Assembly: GCF_014649815.1 (NCBI RefSeq)
Contig: NZ_BMTT01000017.1
Span: 62,001 to 126,000, forward strand
Reading direction: 5' to 3'
From: Streptomyces mutabilis
Lineage (GTDB): Bacteria > Actinomycetota > Actinomycetes > Streptomycetales > Streptomycetaceae
Length of the DNA stretch: 64,000 nucleotides
The position numbers were made by a program, and so were the translations under genes. The notes beneath the pieces are model-generated. The model made no database searches, was not told the origin of the DNA, and saw only the letters and a program-made list of their open reading frames with translations. This document shows positions 57,157 to 64,000 of this stretch, piece by piece (the stretch's first letter is position 1; each line of letters opens with the position of its first letter).

Positions 57157-58121
57157 GACTCCACGTCCCCGCCGAAGTGGTCCCAGCCGCCCTTGCTGGT
57201 CCAGGGCGCCCCGTCGACGGTCACCTGGGGCAGCGCGGAGGGGTTGAGGACCTCGCCGATCACCTTCCAGCGGGCGGGCAGCTTCACGTCCGGCGGGAAG
57301 GTCGCCACGATCGCGTGGTCCTCTCCCCCGGTGAGCACCCACTGCATGGGGTCGACGCCGACCGCCTGGCCGATGTCGTTCATCTGGGTCGGGATGTCGA
57401 TCTGACCCGAGCGGATGTCGATCCTGACCTTGCTGGCCTCCGCGATGTGGCCCAGGTCGGCGATGAGTCCGTCGCTCACGTCGCACATGGCGGTGGCGCC
57501 GAGCCCGGCCGCGGCGGGTCCCGCGTGGTACGGGGGCTCCGGTCGCCGGTGGGCCTCGACGAAGGCGCGCGGCGAGCGGAATCCCCGGGAGAGGACGGCG
57601 AACCCGGCCGCGGACCAGCCGAGCCAACCGGTCACCGCGACGAGGTCGCCGGGCTGGGCGCCCCCCCGGGTGACGGGCTCCTGGTTGCGCAGGTCACCGA
57701 GCGCGGTGATGGAGACGGTGATCGTGTCACCGCGCACCACGTCGCCGCCGACCACGGAGGCGCCCGCGACCTGGCACTCGTCGCGCAGCCCGTCCATCAG
57801 CTCGGTCGGCCAGGTCACCGGCAGTTCGGCGGGGACGACCAGGCCGAGCAGCAGCGCGGTCGGCACGGCGCCCATGGCGGCGATGTCGGCGAGGTTCTGC
57901 GCCGCGGCCTTGCGGCCCACGTCGTACGCGGTGGACCAGTCGCGGCGGAAGTGCCGACCCTCGACGAGGATGTCGGTGCTGGCCACGACCCTGCGGTCGG
58001 GCGCGGCCACCACCGCGGCGTCGTCGCCGGGGCCGACCCGGACCGCCGGGGTGGTGGTGAGACGGGAGGTGAGCTCCCTGATGAGCCCGAACTCCCCGAG
58101 CTCACCAACAGTGCCCTTCAT
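57153..58121 (-). CDS. thiL: Thiamine-monophosphate kinase ThiL
   Basis: Makes thiamine pyrophosphate from thiamine phosphate. The 322-residue product begins [17 protein letters not shown], followed by [46 protein letters not shown] and [15 protein letters not shown]. The ATG at 58121 is preceded by GGGGAG. The upstream in-frame extension is not needed. thiD follows directly. Confidence 0.95.
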
Positions 58122-58350
58122 TGCCTTGACTCCCCTTCTGTCCCTGTCCGTGCCCGGTCGCGCGTCATCTCTGTCCTCATTACGGTCGAAATGACCGTCG
58201 CCATTCGTCGGCGTGCTCGTCAACTCGTGTCATCGCGGCCCCACGGCGCGAACGGCCCGCGCCCCGCGGGTCTCCCCGTGAAGAGCGGCGACGCGATACC
58301 GTGGCGTTCCTTTTCCCCCACATGATCCTCGTGGCCGCTCTGGAGGTTCC

Positions 58351-58584
58351 GTGGTACAGGCGTACATCCTGATCCAGACCGAGGTCGGCAAGGCGTCGAC
58401 AGTCGCCGAGACGATCAGCAAGATCCCTGGAGTGATCCAGGCCGAGGACGTGACAGGACCCTATGACGTCATTGTTCGCGCCCAGTCCGACACAGTCGAC
58501 GAGCTGGGTCGCATGGTGGTCGCCAAGGTCCAGCAAGTGGACGGCATCACCCGTACTCTGACCTGTCCGGTCGTTCATCTCTAG
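58351..58584 (+). CDS. Solo Lrp/AsnC ligand-binding (RAM) domain protein
   Basis: A 77-residue protein MVQAYILIQTEVGKASTVAETISKIPGVIQAEDVTGPYDVIVRAQ... consisting only of a RAM/AsnC ligand-binding domain with no DNA-binding part. It could modulate other Lrp proteins or bind amino acids. The GTG start at 58351 follows CTGGAGG. It is a single gene divergent from thiL and closed by a palindromic terminator. Confidence 0.9.
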   Translation: MVQAYILIQTEVGKASTVAETISKIPGVIQAEDVTGPYDVIVRAQSDTVDELGRMVVAKVQQVDGITRTLTCPVVHL

Positions 58585-58764
58585 CCCCCTTCCGCCCGCT
58601 CGCTCTCGCCACTCGGATCATCACCGCAGGCTGTCCCTCAGCAGACGACGGCGAGTCGGCGGTGGTTCCCGGCCCGGACACGAGGTCACCGAGCTGTACC
58701 GGAACCCGGACATGGTGCTGCCGCCGACGGGTGGCGGGCTGGGGAAACCCGCTGATCATACTGC

Positions 58765-58794
58765 GGAAGGCGATCCCCGAGGGGATCGCCTTCC
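58765..58794. terminator. Bidirectional terminator between the RAM gene and ddl
   Basis: A 14-bp perfect inverted repeat GGAAGGCGATCCCC with a GA spacer (58765-58794) between two convergent stops. Confidence 0.9.
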
Positions 58795-58815
58795 GTACTG
58801 TGCGCGGGTGGGGGG

Positions 58816-59988
<1,173 letters not shown>

Positions 59989-60080
59989 ATCGCGTTGAGA
60001 GTACCCGCCCGAGGTGCCGCGAGACAGCGTCGGCGGGGCCGCGTGGCGCGAGCGGAACCCGGGCTCCCACCGCGTGTCGC

Positions 60081-61091
60081 TCAGCGTCGTTCGGGCTTCG
60101 CGCTGCGCGACATCAGCTCCTTGACCGCGACCACCGGAGCCTTGCCCTCGTGGACGATCGCGACGACCGTCTCGGTGATCGGCATGTCGACGCCGTACCT
60201 GCGGGCCAGATCCAGCACGGACTCGCAGGACTTGACGCCTTCGGCGGTCTGCTTGGTGACCGCGATGGTTTCCTGGAGGGTCATGCCCTTGCCCAGGTTG
60301 GTGCCGAAGGTGTGGTTGCGGGACAGCGGCGAGGAGCAGGTCGCCACCAGGTCGCCGAGCCCGGCGAGACCGGAGAAGGTCAGCGGGTCGGCGCCGAGGG
60401 CGACTCCGAGGCGGGTGGTCTCGGCGAGGCCGCGGGTGATGAGGGAGCCCTTGGCGTTGTCGCCGAGGCCCATGCCGTCCGCGATGCCGACGGCCAGCCC
60501 GATCACGTTCTTCACGGCGCCGCCCAGCTCGCAGCCGACGACGTCGGTGTTGGTGTACGGGCGGAAGTACTGCGTGTGGCAGGCGGTCTGGAGGCGCCGG
60601 GCGACCGATTCGTCGGGGCAGGCGACCACGGCGGCGGCCGGCATGCGGGCGGCGATCTCGCGGGCGAGGTTGGGCCCGGTGACCACGGCGATGCGCTCCG
60701 GGCCGACCTTGGCGACGTCCTCGATGACCTCGCTCATCCGCATCGCGGAGCCGAGTTCGACGCCCTTCATCAGCGACACCAGGACCGTGCCGGGCGCCAG
60801 CAGCGGCGTCCACTCGGCGAGATTGGCGCGCAGGGTCTGGGAGGGGACCGCGAGGACGGTGAAGTCCGCGCCCCGCGCGGCCTCGGCGGCGTCGGTGGTG
60901 GCCCGCAGGCCCGCGGGGAGTTCCACGCCGGGCAGGTAGTCGGGGTTGGTCCGGGTGGAGTTGACGGCGTCGGCGAGTTCGGCGCGGCGCCCCCAGAGGG
61001 TGACGTCGCAGCCGGCGTCGGCGAGGACCATGCCGAAGGCCGTGCCCCACGACCCGGTGCCGAAGACGGCCGCCTTGACGGGGTCGCTCAC
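60081..61091 (-). CDS. gpsA: Glycerol-3-phosphate dehydrogenase (NAD(P)+)
   Basis: Makes sn-glycerol-3-phosphate for lipid synthesis. The 336-residue product has GTGSWGTAFGMVLADAG (dinucleotide-binding), TGPNLAREI, GGAVKNVIGLAVGIADGMGLGDNAKGSLITRGLAE and RNHTFG. The GTG at 61091 overlaps the plsC TGA by 4 bases. plsC-gpsA is thus an acyltransferase and substrate-maker pair. Confidence 0.95.
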   Translation of the reverse strand: MSDPVKAAVFGTGSWGTAFGMVLADAGCDVTLWGRRAELADAVNSTRTNPDYLPGVELPAGLRATTDAAEAARGADFTVLAVPSQTLRANLAEWTPLLAPGTVLVSLMKGVELGSAMRMSEVIEDVAKVGPERIAVVTGPNLAREIAARMPAAAVVACPDESVARRLQTACHTQYFRPYTNTDVVGCELGGAVKNVIGLAVGIADGMGLGDNAKGSLITRGLAETTRLGVALGADPLTFSGLAGLGDLVATCSSPLSRNHTFGTNLGKGMTLQETIAVTKQTAEGVKSCESVLDLARRYGVDMPITETVVAIVHEGKAPVVAVKELMSRSAKPERR

Positions 61092-61900
61092 GTGCTCTGC
61101 CCTTCCGCCTGCTGCGGCTGCTCGTACTGCTTCTGTTCGCCCGGCGCCTGTTCGCCGCGCCGGTTCTGGGCCTGCGTACGGCGCCGCTGCTCGATCCGCT
61201 CGCGGCGGGGGTCGTAGGGCGTCTCGGGCGCCTTCTCGCCGCGGATCTCCTCCAGCTGGCGGGTGACGGCGGCCATGATGACCTCGGTGGCCTCCTTCAG
61301 CACCTCCGCGGTCATCTCCTTGTCGTAGAACCGCGACAGGTCGACCGGCGGGCCCGCCAGCACACGGTGGGTCTTGCGCGGGAGGAGGTGGGGCTTCTTG
61401 GCGTACGGCGGCAGGAGTTCGTTGCAGCCCCACTGGGCGACCGGGATCACCGGGCACTTGGTCTGCAGGGCCACGCGCGCGGCACCGGTCTTGGCGGTCA
61501 TGGGCCAGCCGTCCGGGTCGCGGGTGAGGGTGCCCTCGGGGTAGAAGGCGACGCACTCGCCGCGTTCCACGGCGTCGATCGCGGCCCGGAAGGCGCTGAG
61601 CGCGTCCGTGCTCTCGCGGTAGACGGGGATCTGTCCGGTGCCCCGCATCGCGGCACCGACGAATCCCTTCTTGAAAAGCCCGCTCTTCGCCAGGAATCGC
61701 GGGACGCGCCCGGTGTTGTACTGGTAGTGCGCGTATGCGAAAGGGTCGACGTGCGAATTGTGGTTCACGGCGGTGATAAATCCACCGTCGGCCGGAATGT
61801 TCTCCATTCCCCGCCAGTCCCGCTTGATCAGAACCACGAGCGGCGGTTTGCAGATCACCGCGGCGAAGCGGTACCAGAAGCCGATTCTGCGGCGGGGCAC
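61088..61900 (-). CDS. 1-acylglycerol-3-phosphate acyltransferase (PlsC family)
   Basis: Transfers acyl chains to lysophosphatidic acid or a related acceptor. The HX4D motif is in NHNSHVDPFAYAH, and the PEGT motif in FYPEGTLTRDPDGW. A hydrophobic segment lies near residues 7-25. The C-terminal 40 residues are Gln/Arg-rich. GTG 61900 has AGGAAAGG at a good distance; a TTG at 61936 would be a poor alternative. The product is 270 residues. It overlaps gpsA. Confidence 0.9.
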   Translation of the reverse strand: MPRRRIGFWYRFAAVICKPPLVVLIKRDWRGMENIPADGGFITAVNHNSHVDPFAYAHYQYNTGRVPRFLAKSGLFKKGFVGAAMRGTGQIPVYRESTDALSAFRAAIDAVERGECVAFYPEGTLTRDPDGWPMTAKTGAARVALQTKCPVIPVAQWGCNELLPPYAKKPHLLPRKTHRVLAGPPVDLSRFYDKEMTAEVLKEATEVIMAAVTRQLEEIRGEKAPETPYDPRRERIEQRRRTQAQNRRGEQAPGEQKQYEQPQQAEGQST

Positions 61901-62043
61901 GCTGACACCTTTCCTCCAGGGCCTGGGGCCGGACAAGTGTCGCCCCGGGCCGCCCGTCTGTCGAGAACACCGTACGCCCCGGCGAGTGAACCGGCGGATC
62001 CCCCAGGTGACAATGGCGGCGACGAGAGAAGGACGGAACGCTC

Positions 62044-62682
62044 GTGCAGTGGACCTTGGTCGTACCCGTGAAGCCCCTCGCCCGGGCCAAGAGCAGGCTG
62101 GCGGACACCGCGCACGACGGGGTGCGGCCGAGCCTCGCGCTGGCGTTCGCCCAGGACACCGTGACGGCCGCGCTGGCCTGCCCGGAGGTGGCGGATGTGG
62201 CAGTCGTCACGGACGACGTCCGGGCGGGGCGCGAGCTGGCGAAGCTCGGCGCCGGGGTCGTCCCGGACGAGCCTGGCGGCGGTCTGAACGCTGCCCTGGC
62301 GCACGGGGCGGCCGTGGTACGGGCGACGCGTCCCGCACGCCCGGTGGCCGCGCTCAACGCCGATCTTCCCGCACTGCGGCCGGCCGAATTGGCGCGCGTA
62401 CTGGCGGCGGCCACGGAATTCCCGCGCGCCTTTCTCGCTGATGCCGCCGGAATCGGCACGACCCTGCTGGCCGCGGCGCCGGGCCGCGAATTGGATCCCG
62501 AATTCGGCATGGATTCCAGAGCTCGCCACCGCACGTCCGGCGCGGTGGAACTGCGGCTCGAAGGGGTGGATTCCGTACGGCAGGACGTCGACACCGGCGG
62601 CGATCTGCGCGCCGCGCTGGCGCTGGGGGTGGGGCCCCGTACGGCCGCGGTCGCGGCGCGGTTGCTGACCGCCGGGCAGTAG
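62044..62682 (+). CDS. cofC: 2-phospho-L-lactate/phosphoenolpyruvate guanylyltransferase CofC-like
   Basis: Catalyses an early step of coenzyme F420 synthesis. The 212-residue product starts VVPVKPLARAKSRLADTAH, with ADLPALRPAEL and the FGMDSRARHRTSGA stretch typical of CofC/FbiD. The GTG at 62044 is supported. It is divergent from plsC and precedes a small gene by 9 bases. Confidence 0.92.
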   Translation: MQWTLVVPVKPLARAKSRLADTAHDGVRPSLALAFAQDTVTAALACPEVADVAVVTDDVRAGRELAKLGAGVVPDEPGGGLNAALAHGAAVVRATRPARPVAALNADLPALRPAELARVLAAATEFPRAFLADAAGIGTTLLAAAPGRELDPEFGMDSRARHRTSGAVELRLEGVDSVRQDVDTGGDLRAALALGVGPRTAAVAARLLTAGQ

Positions 62683-62691
62683 GCTGCCGCC

Positions 62692-62895
62692 ATGCAGGCG
62701 ACCGCATACACGTACGACCCGGAAGAGCGCAGCGGGCAGGTGCTGCTCGACGACGGCACACCGGTGCCCTTCGACGCGGCGGCGTTCGACGCGGGTGGCC
62801 TGAGACTGCTGCGGCCCGGGCAGCGGGTGCGGATCGAGACCGAGGGCTCGGGCGCGGACCGCCGGATCACGCTGGTGACGCTGCAGACGTTCTGA
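62692..62895 (+). CDS. Small conserved protein, possibly OB-fold
   Basis: A 67-residue protein: MQATAYTYDPEERSGQVLLDDGTPVPFDAAAFDAGGLRLLRPGQRVRIE. The alternating strand pattern and RPGQRV resemble cold-shock/OB-fold proteins, but no RNA-binding motif is clear. It is 9 bases after cofC and probably co-transcribed with it. Conserved at this place in streptomycetes, as far as I recall. Confidence 0.8.
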   Translation: MQATAYTYDPEERSGQVLLDDGTPVPFDAAAFDAGGLRLLRPGQRVRIETEGSGADRRITLVTLQTF

Positions 62896-62947
62896 CCGGC
62901 CGTTCCGACCGGCCGGGGGCTCCGCGCCCCGGGTGCGCACACGCCGC

Positions 62948-62976
62948 GGGCCGGACTCCGAGAGGGAGTCCGGCCC
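62948..62976. terminator. Bidirectional hairpin between the small gene and hupS
   Basis: A 12-bp stem (62948-62959 and 62965-62976, GGGCCGGACTCC and complement) with a GAGAG loop between two convergent stops. Confidence 0.85.
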
Positions 62977-63011
62977 GGCGCGTGAGTGCCCCTGCGACCT
63001 GCCGCTCGTCG

Positions 63012-63668
63012 CTACTTCTTGCGGGCGGTGGCCTTCTTGGCGGTGGTCTTGCGGGCGGTCGACTTCTTGGCCGGGGCCTTCTTCGCCGTCGCCTTCTTCG
63101 CGGGTGCCTTCTGGGCCGTGGTCTTCTTCGCCGCCGTGGTGGTCTTGGCGGTGGACTTCTTGGCGGGGGCCTTCTTCGCCGTCGTCGTCTTCGCGGCCCC
63201 GGTGGTCTTCTTCGCGGTCGTCTTCTTCGCCGCCGCGGTCGTCTTCTTGGCCGCGCCCGTGGTCTTCTTCGCCGCGCCCGTGGCCTTCTTTGCGGCGGCC
63301 TTCTTGCCCGCGGCCTTGGCAATGGTGGGCGGCGGACCGGACAGACTGCCCTTGGGCGCCTTCTTGACCGCGATGTCGTTCTTCGGGAGCTTCTTCGAGC
63401 CGCTCACCAGGTCCTTGAAGCCCTGACCCGCGCGGAAGCGCGGCACGGACGTCTTCTTGACCCGAACCCGCTCACCCGTCTGCGGGTTGCGGGCGTAACG
63501 GGCCGGTCGGTCGACCTTCTCGAAGGAACCGAAGCCGGTGACCGAGACCCGGTCGCCCGCGACCACTGCGCGGACGAGTGCGTCCAGGACCGCGTCGACA
63601 GCGTCGGCGGCCTGCTGGCGACCGCCCAGCTTGTCGGCAATCGCTTCTACGAGCTGCGCCTTGTTCAC
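63012..63668 (-). CDS. hupS: HU-family nucleoid protein HupS
   Basis: The N-terminal HU domain (residues about 1-92: MNKAQLVEAIADKLG...VSVTGFGSFEKVDRPARYARNPQTGE...VPRFRAGQGFKDLV) binds DNA. It is followed by a basic tail of about 100 residues with repeated KKTT, PAKKS and AKKA motifs, like histone H1. HupS is known to compact spore nucleoids in Streptomyces. The GTG at 63668 follows GGGGAAG. The leader is AT-rich. Confidence 0.95.
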   Translation of the reverse strand: MNKAQLVEAIADKLGGRQQAADAVDAVLDALVRAVVAGDRVSVTGFGSFEKVDRPARYARNPQTGERVRVKKTSVPRFRAGQGFKDLVSGSKKLPKNDIAVKKAPKGSLSGPPPTIAKAAGKKAAAKKATGAAKKTTGAAKKTTAAAKKTTAKKTTGAAKTTTAKKAPAKKSTAKTTTAAKKTTAQKAPAKKATAKKAPAKKSTARKTTAKKATARKK

Positions 63669-63720
63669 GTCTTCCCCTTCGGAGACATCGCCAGAACGAA
63701 TGTGTTCAAGCTTTTTCGCA

Positions 63721-63760
63721 CGTTAGGCAGATATATACCGCAAATCAAACACGAAACGGG
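63721..63760 (-). promoter_or_regulatory. AT-rich promoter region of hupS
   Basis: On the minus strand TTGATTTGCGGTATATATCTGC contains a TATATA/TATATC -10-like run; it is the most AT-rich stretch nearby. The -35 cannot be assigned securely. Confidence 0.45.
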
Positions 63761-63805
63761 CTAATCACCCTTGTGCCGCAACGGACTCGGGCCGCCCCGG
63801 CCGGT

Positions 63806-64000
63806 TCAGCCGTCCTCTTCGGGGAAACGACCCTCGTCGAGGTCCGCGTTGAACCTCTCCAGGCGCCGTGCCGCACCGGCGAGATCGTGTTTGGCCGCGG
63901 CCGTAATGACCAGCAGCTTCCGGGTCAGCGCCATCCGTACGCCCTCCGGGACTTGCAGTGCGCGCACTCTTGTGTGCGCTTCCTTGAGCCGGGACGCGAC
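63806..64000 (-). CDS. Conserved hypothetical protein (3' part)
   Basis: The last 64 residues are in the window and read VASRLKEAHTRVRALQVPEGVRMALTRKLLVITAAAKHDLAGAARRLERFNADLDEGRFPEEDG; the start may lie beyond the window end. It is a small helical protein that I recall as conserved near hupS (SCO5555). No function is known. TGA stop at 63806. Confidence 0.8.
   Translation of the reverse strand, partial: VASRLKEAHTRVRALQVPEGVRMALTRKLLVITAAAKHDLAGAARRLERFNADLDEGRFPEEDG

Noticed and set aside
61088-61936. Start of plsC at TTG 61936
   Set aside because: GTG 61900 has AGGAAAGG at good spacing and begins the conserved part.

Overview
This window looks like a Streptomyces chromosome core region. 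The evidence is very high GC with GTG starts, WhiG, HupS, NsdA, a four-gene type I signal peptidase cluster, an AbsB-type RNase III, and gene order matching, from memory, the S. coelicolor interval from about SCO5555 to SCO5645 read backwards. Nearly all genes are on the minus strand and transcription mostly runs from high to low coordinates.

Layout by position. 1-470: 5' end of a thiamine ABC transporter binding protein behind a TPP riboswitch. 519-6405: translation and membrane cluster rpsB-tsf-pyrH-frr-cdsA-rlmN (minus). 6677-8088: a secreted LytM-like protein and a TetR regulator, convergent, separated by a perfect 13-copy heptanucleotide array. 8193-13164: whiG, dprA, comM, yraN and a DUF2469 gene. 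13221-20121: Nudix gene, sipZ, sipY, sipX and sipW, then rplS, trmD, rimM, khpA and rpsP. 20344-23282: SprT-like gene, methyltransferase and lipoprotein. 23351-29526: ftsH, ffh and glnD. 29566-31250: glnK and amtB behind a GlnR-type operator. 31636-35809: nsdA, a PrimPol-like gene and ftsY. 35985-39468: a purine/cytosine-type permease (plus) and the glucose permease glcP. 39674-44355: smc, a 70-residue coiled-coil gene and acylphosphatase. 44543-46210: CAP-domain protein and an HxlR regulator (plus). 46274-48896: mutM, rnc, rpmF and yceD. 49051-55427: SepIVA/DivIVA-like protein, coaD, rsmD, recG and a DAK/FakA-like gene. 55692: rpmB (plus). 56359-58121: thiD and thiL. 58351: a solo Lrp/AsnC RAM-domain gene. 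58816-61900: ddl, gpsA and plsC. 62044-62895: cofC and a small protein. 63012-63668: hupS. The window ends inside a small conserved gene.

The genes serve housekeeping functions: ribosome assembly (rpsB, rplS, rpsP, rpmB, rpmF, rimM, rsmD, rlmN, trmD, frr, tsf), protein targeting and export (ffh, ftsY, sipWXYZ, ftsH), chromosome maintenance (smc, hupS, recG, mutM, dprA, comM), nitrogen sensing (amtB-glnK-glnD), lipid synthesis (cdsA, gpsA, plsC) and cofactors (thiD, thiL, coaD, cofC). Developmental genes (whiG, nsdA, rnc, hupS) are interspersed. No insertion sequence, prophage, CRISPR array, tRNA or rRNA was seen. The least explained elements are the heptamer array, the missing sipX stop, the in-frame repeats at the comM/dprA junction, palindromes before rpmB and glcP, a degenerate PrimPol-like protein and the internally duplicated SepIVA-like protein. 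All family assignments are from reading motifs; no database search was run.
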